From Streptomyces liliiviolaceus (lineage in GTDB: Bacteria; Actinomycetota; Actinomycetes; Streptomycetales; Streptomycetaceae), in the NCBI RefSeq assembly GCF_018070025.1, contig NZ_JAGPYQ010000001.1:5394001-5458000 (forward strand): a stretch of DNA of 64,000 bases, in the 5' to 3' direction. Made by a program: the position numbers and the translations under genes. The notes below the pieces were generated by a model. That model was not told the DNA's origin, did not search any database, and was given only the letters and a program-made list of their open reading frames with translations. Below, in pieces: positions 42,800 through 50,343 of this stretch. The first letter of the stretch is position 1. Every line of letters starts with the position of its first letter.

Positions 42800-43134
42800 T
42801 GTCTGTCCTCCTCCGGGTCGGTGACGAACTGTTCGAGGCGGTCCGTGCGCTCCTCCCATGCCCGGCGCTGCTCGGCGAGCCAGTCGTCGACCAGGGCGAG
42901 CCGGTCGCGGTTGAGCACACAGGTGCGGACCCGGCCGGACTTGACCGTGCGGATCAGCCCGTTCGCTTCGAGCGTGCGCACATGCTTCATGAACGAGGGC
43001 AGGGTCATGGGGAACTCGCGGGCGAGCTCACCGACGCTCGTGGAGCCGCGGCCCAGACGCCGGACGACCGCGCGCCGGGTCGGGTCGGCGAGCGCGACGA
43101 ACACACCGTCCAGTTGCGCCGAATACTGTGCCAT
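42796..43134 (-). CDS. ArsR-family transcriptional regulator
   Basis: A 112-residue winged-helix repressor: FVALADPTRRAVVRRLGRGSTSVGELAREFPMTLPSFMKHVRTLEANGLI (about 10-60). It has no cysteine pair of the metal-sensing kind (only one Cys), so it is probably not a metal sensor. ATG 43134 (MAQYSAQ) is chosen. There is no clear Shine-Dalgarno sequence. A TACTTA hexamer five bases before the ATG could be the -10 box of a leaderless message. Confidence 0.9.
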   Translation of the reverse strand: MAQYSAQLDGVFVALADPTRRAVVRRLGRGSTSVGELAREFPMTLPSFMKHVRTLEANGLIRTVKSGRVRTCVLNRDRLALVDDWLAEQRRAWEERTDRLEQFVTDPEEDRQ

Positions 43135-43187
43135 GAGGCTAAGTATTGCGAGACCTGAAGGGAGGCGCAAGGGATCACGTCACCGGT

Positions 43188-44138
43188 TCAGGCGGCTTCG
43201 GGGGAACCTTCCGCCGGCGGCAGGGCCGGCCGCTCTCTCCCGCTCAGCCCGCTCAGTTCGGCGGTGAACTGCGCCCCGGCGAGCAGGGCGAGGTTGGACA
43301 GCCACAGCCAGATGAGGAAGACCACCGCCCCCGCGAGCGAGCCGTAGAGCTTGCTGTAGGCGCCGAGCGCAGACGTGTACAGGGCGAAGCCTCCGGAGAC
43401 GACGAGCCACAGGCCCGCCGCCAGGATCCCGCCGGGAACGCTGTGCTTCCGACGGCGGGCCGGTACGGGTCCGGTGTGGAAGACGATGACGACCAGCAGC
43501 GCCACCAGGCACAGCAGCAGCGGCCAGCGCAGCAGGTTCCAGGCCCATGCGGCCACCGTGTCGAAGCCGAGAAGGCGGCCGGCGGTCTCGGCGATCGGCC
43601 CGGTCAGCAGCAGGAGGAGGGCGCTGACGAGCAGCAGCCCCAGGAGGCCGAAGGCGGTGAGCAGGATGCGGGGTGCCGTGTGCCAGGGCGACCGGTGGTC
43701 GGCCTCGTGGTGCATCCGGTGCAGGGCGCGACGGAAGACGGCGAGGTAGCTGGAGGCGGACCACAGGGCGCTCACGATGCCGCCGCCCAGCAGCGTCCAG
43801 GCGGCCGAGCCGTCCCGCAGCGTACGGGTCAGCACGTCGTGCAGCTGTGTGCCGGACTGGTCCGGGGCGTAGGCGGTGACGTGGGCGATGAAGTCCTCGG
43901 CGGTACCCGGGCTGATCATGCTGAAGGCGATGACGGTGACGAGCAGGGAGGGCAGGACAGCCAGGATCGCGTAGTAGGTGAGGGCAGCCGCGTAGTCGGA
44001 GATGTCGTCCCGCCACATCGACAACGGCGTACGGCGCAGCGCGACGCCCCAGGCGGCCGGGGTCCGGGTGCCGCGCCAGACCGGCTCCAGTGCGCGTGGG
44101 CCGCCGCCGGTGACGGCGGGCCGTGGTTCAGCGGACAT
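43188..44138 (-). CDS. YihY/BrkB-family membrane protein
   Basis: A 316-residue integral membrane protein of the YihY/virulence factor BrkB family with six helices. Conserved text includes SDYAAALTYYAILAVLPSLL (about 50-70) and PGGILAAGLWLVVSGGFALYTS. Members are often misnamed ribonuclease BN; a flippase or transporter role is suspected but unproven. The start ATG 44138 lies inside the end of the upstream gene, so it belongs to the Asp23 operon, a link with envelope maintenance. Confidence 0.9.
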   Translation of the reverse strand: MSAEPRPAVTGGGPRALEPVWRGTRTPAAWGVALRRTPLSMWRDDISDYAAALTYYAILAVLPSLLVTVIAFSMISPGTAEDFIAHVTAYAPDQSGTQLHDVLTRTLRDGSAAWTLLGGGIVSALWSASSYLAVFRRALHRMHHEADHRSPWHTAPRILLTAFGLLGLLLVSALLLLLTGPIAETAGRLLGFDTVAAWAWNLLRWPLLLCLVALLVVIVFHTGPVPARRRKHSVPGGILAAGLWLVVSGGFALYTSALGAYSKLYGSLAGAVVFLIWLWLSNLALLAGAQFTAELSGLSGRERPALPPAEGSPEAA

Positions 44139-44709
44139 GAGACCTACGGTGCGAACGGGTGGAGAAGCGGACGCGCGTACGCACGCTGTACGGGGTGAGG
44201 GAGCTCTCCGTCCGGCCCGCGAGCTCGGCGATGGCGGGCAGGACGTCGGCCGGGGCCACATCGGGCTGGAGCCGGACGTGCAGGCGCACCTGCAGCTGCT
44301 TCCGTCGTGCGAGCACGCGGGTGCGGCAGCGGCCGACGCCGCCGATCCCGACCGCGTGCCGGGTCACTACGTCCTCCAGGGCCCGGGTCCGCAGCGTGCT
44401 GCCGGGCGCGGGCAGCGGCAGCGACGGGCGGGCCCCGCCGCGCAGCAGGCGCACGCACCACAGGGCGAGAAGCACGGTCGCGGCGATCGACGCGGCCATG
44501 ACCGAGGGCGTCCACCAGCCCGTGGAACGCAGTTCGGCGAGTCCGGCCGGATCCACCAGCACGGCACGGGCGCCGGGCTCGGGCCACCAGGCCGGAAGGC
44601 GCGTGGCCCAGGGTGCCCGGGTGAGGGCGAGCCAGCTGCCGCCGAGAAGAAACACCAGGCCGACCACGGCGAGGGCGGTCCTGTCGAGGACCGTACGGGA
44701 ACGTCGCAT
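44128..44709 (-). CDS. DUF6286/AmaP-like membrane anchor protein
   Basis: A 193-residue protein with two helices (about 10-30 and 68-88) separated by a short external loop, and a basic cytoplasmic C-terminus (95-193) that resembles the Asp23-related alpha/beta unit (VRLHVRLQPDVAPADVLPAIAEL). AmaP of Firmicutes anchors Asp23 to the membrane; this is a plausible counterpart. ATG 44709 shares one base with the stop of the gene upstream. The last ten residues are very arginine-rich. Confidence 0.75.
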   Translation of the reverse strand: MRRSRTVLDRTALAVVGLVFLLGGSWLALTRAPWATRLPAWWPEPGARAVLVDPAGLAELRSTGWWTPSVMAASIAATVLLALWCVRLLRGGARPSLPLPAPGSTLRTRALEDVVTRHAVGIGGVGRCRTRVLARRKQLQVRLHVRLQPDVAPADVLPAIAELAGRTESSLTPYSVRTRVRFSTRSHRRSHVR

Positions 44710-45824
44710 CAGCGGGTGACTCCTTCGAGGGCCGTGTCGTCGGCACCGGCCGTGAGCGTACGCTGCGCTCCCCCGCCGTCCCCAACCGTGGTCGTGCCGG
44801 GATCCCAGGCGGCCCCGGGCCGGACCCTGACCCGCAGTCGCGGTGGGCGGCGCAGCTCGCAGCTCTCCAGTGCCCGGCGGGCCAGCTGCCGCGCCTCGTC
44901 GAGCGCGCGTGCGCGGTCGCCGAAGGCGAGACCGGCCCGGACGCTGACGCTGCGGCGGCGGACCCGCACCTTCACGGGACCGATCCCCTGTGCCTGGCCC
45001 ACCGTGTCCCGGACGAGCGCGGCGACCGCCGTGCGGTCCACGGCCGCCCGCAGGTTCGGAGCGGGCGTGGTGACCGTGAGCAGTCCGCGATGTCCGGGGG
45101 TGAGGGCCAGAACGACCATCAGCAGACCGAGGAGCGCGACCGCGGCGGCGCAGGCCGTGACGGTCGCCTCACCGGGGCCGTGCCGCGAGAGCCAGTGCAG
45201 TGCACCGGTGCGCCAGACCGCCGCCGGTCGTCCGGCGGCGTGCACCAGGACCAGGTCGACCGCCAGTGCGCCGCAGGCCACCAGAGCCGACAGGGCGAGC
45301 AGCAGGGTCGGCAGCCGTCGCCCGGACCACCATCGCAGCGGCGTCCGCGAGGTCGGCGACGCCTGGGCGGGCTCGTCCACGGAGGGCTTGTCCGTGGTGG
45401 ACCCGTCCGTGGCCGGCCTCTCCGGCGCCACGCTCTTCACCGCAGCCGCAGCCGCGGCCGGGACCGATTCTGTGACCGGCGCCGGGATCAGAGCGGTGAC
45501 GCCGACGCGTGCTCTGGTGACGTCGAGGCCGGTCAACTCCTTCGTACGGGCGGTGACATGGTCCTGGAGCCGGCGGACCGCCTCCGGCAGGGGCGCCGGG
45601 TAGGGCAGGGTGACGTCGACGCTCACGTCCGCCCGGCGACCGTGCACGTCGGCCGAGCCCTTCGAGGCCCGGGCCCTCGTCCCGGCTCCGGTCCCCGCAC
45701 TGGTCACCGCTGTGCCCGTCCCGGTGCCCGGGCCCGGCACGGCCTCGGTGGCCGCCCGCTCGGCGATCCTGCGGACCGCCTTCTCGGAGACGGTCGTGGT
45801 GCCGCGCCGGTCCGCCGTGGTCAT
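44709..45824 (-). CDS. Asp23-like/DUF6286 membrane protein
   Basis: A 371-residue protein in two parts. Residues 1-115 look like an Asp23/Gls24 domain (TTVSEKAVRRIAERAATEA, then VDVTLPYPAPLPEAVRRLQDHVTARTKELTGLDVTRARVGVTAL). A disordered Ser/Thr/Pro linker follows, then two membrane helices (about 170-192 and 218-240) and a C-terminal DUF6286-type domain (245-345). It may couple cytoplasmic Asp23 units to the membrane. It overlaps the 61-residue membrane protein by ATGA. Confidence 0.78.
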   Translation of the reverse strand: MTTADRRGTTTVSEKAVRRIAERAATEAVPGPGTGTGTAVTSAGTGAGTRARASKGSADVHGRRADVSVDVTLPYPAPLPEAVRRLQDHVTARTKELTGLDVTRARVGVTALIPAPVTESVPAAAAAAVKSVAPERPATDGSTTDKPSVDEPAQASPTSRTPLRWWSGRRLPTLLLALSALVACGALAVDLVLVHAAGRPAAVWRTGALHWLSRHGPGEATVTACAAAVALLGLLMVVLALTPGHRGLLTVTTPAPNLRAAVDRTAVAALVRDTVGQAQGIGPVKVRVRRRSVSVRAGLAFGDRARALDEARQLARRALESCELRRPPRLRVRVRPGAAWDPGTTTVGDGGGAQRTLTAGADDTALEGVTR

Positions 45825-46006
45825 CGACGGCTCCGCTCATAGCCGTCGCGCAGGTCCTGGAGGCTGCCTCCGCCGTCGAACCAGTGGCCCGCGGCCCACC
45901 CCAGGCCGCCCAGTGCGGCCACGAGCAGGAACGCCCCGAAGCCTCCGAAGTAACCGGCGAAGGCCAGCGCCATCCCTGCGATCATCCCGATGAATGCTCT
46001 GCTCAC
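45821..46006 (-). CDS. Small DUF2273-like membrane protein
   Basis: A 61-residue protein that is mostly a glycine-rich hydrophobic hairpin (about 4-38, FIGMIAGMALAFAGYFGGFGAFLLVAALGGLGWAAG) followed by a short charged tail. DUF2273-like peptides accompany asp23 and amaP genes in many Gram-positive genomes. GTG 46006 is chosen so that the hydrophobic part begins at once; the frame is open to 46051. Confidence 0.75.
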   Translation of the reverse strand: MSRAFIGMIAGMALAFAGYFGGFGAFLLVAALGGLGWAAGHWFDGGGSLQDLRDGYERSRR

Positions 46007-46126
46007 GTGGTCACATCCATGTCCTGGCCTCTTCCACCATTCCTCGTTCACCGGTCCTCATGCACCAGTCCTCGTGCACCAGTCCTCGTGCATCGGCCGG
46101 CCGCCCTGCGGTGTGCGACGGCTCGC

Positions 46127-46639
46127 TCACTCCACGCGGGAGTCCGTCGTCGCCGTGTCGCCGTCCTCCTCGGGCAGGTGCACGTCGTTGATCGTGACGT
46201 TCACCTCGACCACGTCGAGGCCGGTGACGCGCTCCACCGCGGAGATCACGTTCTCCCGCACATCGCGGGCCACGTCCGTGATGGGAACGCCGTACTCGAC
46301 GACCAGATCGAGATCGATGGCCGTCTGCCGCTCGCCGACCTCGACCTTCACTCCGCGCCCCACGTTCGGCCGACCGCCCGGCACCCGGTCGCGCACCGCG
46401 CCGATGGTGCGGGAGAGGCCGCCGCCCATGTCGTACACACCCGGGATCTCCCGGGCCGCGATACCCGCGACCTTCACCACGACGACATCGGCGATCGATG
46501 TCCGGCCGCGGTCCGCAGCCGGCTGGTCGGCGCCGGTGACACCGCCGGACAACGCCGTCGTCGTCGGTGCCGCCTTGCCGCCCTGCGGTGCCGCTACGTC
46601 CTTGCGGGTCGACGCGGTCGGTACGGTCTGCGTGGTCAT
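46127..46639 (-). CDS. Asp23/Gls24-family envelope stress protein
   Basis: A 170-residue Asp23 protein. After a disordered 45-residue N-terminus comes the conserved domain: TSIADVVVVKVAGIAAREIPGVYDMGGG, the charged VEVGERQTAIDLDLVVEYGVPITDVARDVRENVISAVERVTGLDVVEVNVTINDVHLPEE. ATG 46639 has AAGGA nine bases upstream. Asp23 forms a membrane-associated layer in staphylococci and responds to alkaline and cell-wall stress. It is the first gene of the minus-strand operon that ends with the YihY gene. Confidence 0.93.
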   Translation of the reverse strand: MTTQTVPTASTRKDVAAPQGGKAAPTTTALSGGVTGADQPAADRGRTSIADVVVVKVAGIAAREIPGVYDMGGGLSRTIGAVRDRVPGGRPNVGRGVKVEVGERQTAIDLDLVVEYGVPITDVARDVRENVISAVERVTGLDVVEVNVTINDVHLPEEDGDTATTDSRVE

Positions 46640-46951
46640 GGCACGTCCTTCTTCCTGTAGCCGGTCGGCTGCTCTCAATGCGTTGGACCCGCCGCGGCCA
46701 CGCCTGTGACGCGGATACCCGAAAAATCTCTCCTCACCTGCCGACACGCACGCCGGTCGCACCGATACGTCCCGCATGAATGTCCGACCGTTCCCGGGCC
46801 ATCCGCACAGGTGCCGGCAACGGATCATGTGGGGGGACACACCTGCCCCGGCCGTTTCACACGACCGCGCGAAAACAAGAGCCGGCATCCGCGTAACAGC
46901 GGGCGGCACCGACGTGTCCAACCTGCGGAACCGGACGAGAGGAGCCGCTCA
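46640..46951. promoter_or_regulatory. Divergent promoter region of the Asp23 and ECF operons
   Basis: The 312 bp between the two divergent operons hold no gene. On the minus strand GGGTAT stands at 46715-46720, about 75 bp before the Asp23 start, and matches the -10 box used by SigB-type stress sigma factors; I cannot find a matching GTTT-like -35 at the proper distance. On the plus strand GAGAGGAG at 46938-46945 is the ribosome binding site of the sigma gene. Confidence 0.4.
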
Positions 46952-47536
46952 GTGGCGGGGGCCCGCGATGAGAACGCGCCACCGGAGGCCCGGGGCGACA
47001 CCGACGACGCCCTGCTGACGGTACGGGCCGCGGAGGGGGACGAGGACGCCTTCGCCGTTCTCGTACAGAGCCATGCCCCGGCACTGATCCGGCTGGCCAC
47101 CCGCCTGCTCGGCGGGCGGGCGGAGGCGGAGGACGCCGTGCAGGACGCGTTCATCAACGCCTGGCGACGGCTCCCGGAGTTCCACCAGCGGTCGTCGTTC
47201 GGCACATGGATGTACCGGATCGTCACCAACCGCTGTCTGAACGTGCTGCGTGCCCGCAAGCCGGTGGCACCTCTGGAGGCCGCGGGAGAACTCGCGGCGC
47301 CCGAGCACTCGGCCTCCCCGGCCCGGATCGCCGAGGCCCGCGACGCGGTGCGCGAGCTGGGCGAGGCCCTCGATCAACTGTCGGTCGAGCAGCGCGCCTG
47401 CTGGGTACTGCGAGAATTGGACGGTCAGTCCTACGAATTCATCGCGGACGCGGTCGGCATCAGCCAGGAGGCTGTGCGGGCCCGTGTCTTCCGCGCACGA
47501 CGCTGCCTGACACAAGCAATGGGGGCCTGGCGATGA
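46952..47536 (+). CDS. ECF-type RNA polymerase sigma factor
   Basis: A 194-residue ECF sigma factor. Region 2 runs from about 20 to 90 (FAVLVQSHAPALIRLATRLLGGRAEAEDAVQDAFINAWRRL, then SFGTWMYRIVTNRCLNVLRAR), and region 4 from about 125 to 180 (LDQLSVEQRACWVLRELDGQSYEFIADAVGISQEAVRARVFRAR). GTG 46952 is chosen because GAGAGGAG lies six bases upstream; the frame is open 82 codons further. It overlaps the zinc-motif protein gene by ATGA, the usual sigma/anti-sigma arrangement. Confidence 0.93.
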   Translation: MAGARDENAPPEARGDTDDALLTVRAAEGDEDAFAVLVQSHAPALIRLATRLLGGRAEAEDAVQDAFINAWRRLPEFHQRSSFGTWMYRIVTNRCLNVLRARKPVAPLEAAGELAAPEHSASPARIAEARDAVRELGEALDQLSVEQRACWVLRELDGQSYEFIADAVGISQEAVRARVFRARRCLTQAMGAWR

Positions 47537-48159
47537 CCGCTCACACCGACCCGCCCAACGCGGACACCGGCGGCGTCGACGACGAGCAGCTGCCGTGCGG
47601 CAGGCTGCTGTCCCGGGTCTGGGACGACTGGGAGCAGCAGACCGACGACCCGCACCGGCAGACCTGCCCGCACTGCCGGCAGGCCGTCCTCGATCTCGAC
47701 GATCTGGAGTTCGCGGTTCGCGGCCTGCGCGACGAGACGGCGGACGGCTACGCGTCCGAGGTGACGTCGCTGACGCGGCGCGTCATGGAGGTCGTACGTC
47801 TCGAACTGCGTCCCGGCCGCCCCGTACCGCTCGGCGAGCCCGACGAGGATCTGTGGATCATGGAAGCGGTCGCTGCCCGCGCCCTGCGTGCGGCGGCCGA
47901 GACAGTCCCCGGTGTACGGGCCGGTTCCTGTCGTCTCCTCCCCCTCTCGTCCTCGGGCACCGCCGACGGGCCGGTCGAGGTCCGGCTGGGCATTCACGCC
48001 CCGGCCGGCGTCTCGCTGCCGGAGCTCGCCGAAGAGGTGCGCAGGCGGGTCCGGGAGGCCGCGGACCGTGAGCTCGGCGTGGCCGTGGCGACGATAGACG
48101 TCCATGTCACCGACCTGATCGACACCGCGGACGACAGCCAGGAAGGTCGTGCCCGATGA
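47533..48159 (+). CDS. Anti-sigma-like protein: zinc motif fused to an Asp23-like C-terminus
   Basis: A 208-residue soluble protein. The N-terminal 50 residues contain H41-x3-C45-x2-C48 (HRQTCPHC), the ZAS motif of zinc anti-sigma factors, plus C22. There is no membrane helix. The C-terminal half (about 105-195) looks like an Asp23/Gls24 relative: AVAARALRAAAETVPGVRAGSCRL, then PVEVRLGIHAPAGVSLPELAEEVRRRVREAADRELGVAVATIDVHVTDL. I infer that it binds the ECF sigma factor encoded just upstream and reports on the Asp23 layer. Confidence 0.8.
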   Translation: MTAHTDPPNADTGGVDDEQLPCGRLLSRVWDDWEQQTDDPHRQTCPHCRQAVLDLDDLEFAVRGLRDETADGYASEVTSLTRRVMEVVRLELRPGRPVPLGEPDEDLWIMEAVAARALRAAAETVPGVRAGSCRLLPLSSSGTADGPVEVRLGIHAPAGVSLPELAEEVRRRVREAADRELGVAVATIDVHVTDLIDTADDSQEGRAR

Positions 48160-48578
48160 CCCGCGACACCGCACACACCTCGCTGGCCGAGGAGATCGCC
48201 CGGGCCGTGGAGAGCGTGCCGGGGGTGGCCTTCCTCCGGCCGGGGCTCGCCGGCCGGCTGCGCTCGACCCGGGTCCGGCCGCAGCGCGGCACTGACGGGG
48301 CTCCGGCAGCGGGGGTACTGACCGCAGGAGGGCCGACCACGGGAGTGCCGATGCCAGGGGCGTCGATGCCAGGGGTGTCGGCAGCGGGCGTACGGCTGAA
48401 TCGGCCGGACGGCACCGGGCGCCGCCATGTCGAGATCCATCTCGTGGCGCTCAAGCACGCGCGAGCCCTGGACGTGGCCCGTGCCGCACGCCGCCGAGTG
48501 GAGGCCCATCTGGTCGAGAGGTTCCCGGCCGAGCCCGCACCGGCGCGGGTCACCGTGACCGTCACCGGCCAGGTGTGA
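48156..48578 (+). CDS. Small Asp23-related protein
   Basis: A 140-residue protein that starts like the Asp23 family (SLAEEIARAVESVPGVAFLRPGLAGRLRS) and ends with HVEIHLVALKHARALDVARAARRRVEAHLVE plus VTVTVTGQV. A low-complexity Gly/Ala/Pro/Met segment (about 48-78) encoded by degenerate repeats separates the halves. It overlaps the previous gene by ATGA and is the last gene of the ECF operon. The function is unknown. Confidence 0.7.
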   Translation: MTRDTAHTSLAEEIARAVESVPGVAFLRPGLAGRLRSTRVRPQRGTDGAPAAGVLTAGGPTTGVPMPGASMPGVSAAGVRLNRPDGTGRRHVEIHLVALKHARALDVARAARRRVEAHLVERFPAEPAPARVTVTVTGQV

Positions 48579-48694
48579 CGCCGGCCGGACCCGCGACGGC
48601 AACGGACCGGCGACAGACGACCGGCAACCGTCAGGTCGGACCCCGCTCAGGAAGCCCGCTTCCTCGACCGCGGACCTCCTTCGTCTCGCGTCGC

Positions 48695-48729
48695 CACGCG
48701 TCACGCGTCACGCGTCACGCGTCACGCGG
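48695..48729. repeat. CACGCGT heptamer array
   Basis: Four exact CACGCGT heptamers in tandem (48695-48722) and a fifth with a changed last base lie between two convergent operons. They end on the stop codon of the anti-sigma gene. The unit contains ACGCGT, itself a palindrome. Confidence 0.75.
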
Positions 48730-49474
48730 GCAGGTTCAGCAGGGCGAGCGGGGTGGAGGTCGGTTCCTCGGAGCCGCCCTTCGGCTCGACCGTGACCCCC
48801 ATGCCCGACGCCCCGGCCACGGCGCCCTTCATCAGGACGGCCTGGCTGGTGCTCGCGGGGTCCATCAGACCGGCGGACCGCATGCTGCCGTCGTCGTCGA
48901 ACCAGAGCTGGTAGACCTTGCCCCGAGGCGGCTCGGTCATCCCGGAGGCCATGAAGACGGCCCTGTCACGGCTGTCGGAGACGACGACGGTCCCCGTGGC
49001 GCCACCCGCCAGTTTCGTGGTCCGGCTCCTGGCGTCCGGGGCCGTGAGCACGGCCGCGATGTCGTTCGCTCCCCGGTCGGCCCGGCGCGCCTGCTCCAGG
49101 GCGTCCTCGGCACGTTCGTGCTGCCACACCGCGGTACCGCCCAGCGCGGCGGCCGCCGCGAGACAGGCGGCCAGCGCCCAGCGCGACACCGGGCGCCCGA
49201 GCGATGCCGTCCGTGCGCGGCGCGGCAGGGCCGGGCCGCCGGGGCCCTCCTGCCGCACGGTCCGGATCTGCCGCAGTACGTCCTCTCGCATGGCGGGGCG
49301 GGGCGGCAGGGAGACCGCGAGTCCCAACCGGGCGGCGGTGGCGGAGAGTTCGGCCGTCTCCTGCGCGCACGGCTCGCACTCCCCGAGGTGCCGCTCGAAC
49401 GCCTCGCGTTCCTCGTCGGACAGGGCGTGCAGGGCGTAGGCGCCGGTCAATGTGTGCAGATCCGCAGTGGTCAC
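48722..49474 (-). CDS. Anti-sigma-K factor RskA-type membrane protein
   Basis: A 250-residue anti-sigma factor. The N-terminal zinc domain has H29-x3-C33-x2-C36 (HLGECEPC), a single membrane helix lies at about 98-118, and the extracytoplasmic RskA domain (about 125-248) contains VYQLWFDDDGSMRSAGLM. It would hold the SigK-like factor inactive until proteolysis under envelope or redox stress. ATG 49474 overlaps the sigma gene stop by ATGA. Confidence 0.92.
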   Translation of the reverse strand: MTTADLHTLTGAYALHALSDEEREAFERHLGECEPCAQETAELSATAARLGLAVSLPPRPAMREDVLRQIRTVRQEGPGGPALPRRARTASLGRPVSRWALAACLAAAAALGGTAVWQHERAEDALEQARRADRGANDIAAVLTAPDARSRTTKLAGGATGTVVVSDSRDRAVFMASGMTEPPRGKVYQLWFDDDGSMRSAGLMDPASTSQAVLMKGAVAGASGMGVTVEPKGGSEEPTSTPLALLNLPA

Positions 49475-50055
49475 GCGGTCACCCCCAGGCAGTCACGCAG
49501 TCGGATGAGGCCGTCCCGCAGCCGGGTCTTGACCGTGCCCAGCGGAAGCGCCAGTGCTTCGGCCACCTCCCGGTAGGTGAGCCCGCGGTAGTACGCGAGG
49601 TCCACGGCCTGACGCTGGATGTCGGTCAGCGTGCGCAGACAGCGCCGCACCTGTTCCCGCTCCAGCCGTGCCTCCACCTGCTCGGTCACCTCGTCGTACT
49701 CGGGCGTGCGGTCCAGTTGGGCCGCCTTGTGGTCCCGGGCGGTCGCGGCCTCCACCGAGCGCACCCGGTCGACCGCCCGCTGGTGGGCCATCGTGAGGAT
49801 CCAGTTGATGGCCGTGCCGCGGTCCGTGCGGAAGCGCGGGGCCTTGCGCCACACCTCCACCAGAACCTCCTGGGCCACTTCCTCCGACTGGGCGCGGTCC
49901 CTCAGGACCGCGCGGACGACCCCGAGGACCGAGCTCACCACGGCGTCGTACACCGAGGCGAACGCCTGCTCGTCGCCCAGAGCCACACGCCGCAGCAACT
50001 CCTGCAGATCGGGGTCAGCCGAGTGGTGCCTGCCGATCTGGGCGAGTTCGTTCAC
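49471..50055 (-). CDS. SigK-type ECF sigma factor
   Basis: A 194-residue ECF sigma factor of the SigK/RskA group. Region 2: FASVYDAVVSSVLGVVRAVLRDRAQSEEVAQEVLVEVWRKAPRF and AINWILTMAHQRAVDRVRS; region 4: LTDIQRQAVDLAYYRGLTYREVAEALALPLGTVKTRLRDGLIRLRD. GTG 50055 is chosen for the GGAGGA just upstream; the frame continues 112 codons but that part is repetitive leader. It is cotranscribed with its anti-sigma factor. Confidence 0.93.
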   Translation of the reverse strand: MNELAQIGRHHSADPDLQELLRRVALGDEQAFASVYDAVVSSVLGVVRAVLRDRAQSEEVAQEVLVEVWRKAPRFRTDRGTAINWILTMAHQRAVDRVRSVEAATARDHKAAQLDRTPEYDEVTEQVEARLEREQVRRCLRTLTDIQRQAVDLAYYRGLTYREVAEALALPLGTVKTRLRDGLIRLRDCLGVTA

Positions 50056-50343
50056 CGGGTCCTCCGTCGTCGGGACATCCGTCGAGACATCCGTGGGACA
50101 TCCGTCAGGACATCTCCGGACGTAATCCGAGGCCGGGGCCACGGCGGATTGGTCCCTGAAGCCCATGAAATCGCAGGTGAAGCCGGACTGCGCGGGCAGG
50201 CGGACGAAAGGGCGTACGGTGCCGTCCCGGCCTGCCGGCCGAGCCCCCGACCAAGCACCCGACCAAGCCATCGGTCGGTCGGCAACGAATATTGGGTGAG
50301 ACAGGTCCGGTGAGCTGCGGCGGCTCGACAGACGGGAGCGGGA
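50056..50343. promoter_or_regulatory. Divergent leader with GACATCCGT repeats
   Basis: Four tandem units of 11-12 bp based on GACATCCGT lie at 50074-50119, directly before the SigK-type gene (20 bases from its start) and within its leader. The rest of the 288 bp holds the divergent promoters; GGGAGCGGGA precedes the hydrolase start. No recognisable -35/-10 pair stands out. Confidence 0.5.

Noticed and set aside
43146..44198. A 350-codon plus-strand frame across the YihY gene
   Set aside because: The minus strand has a well-conserved membrane protein; this frame is low-complexity antisense.
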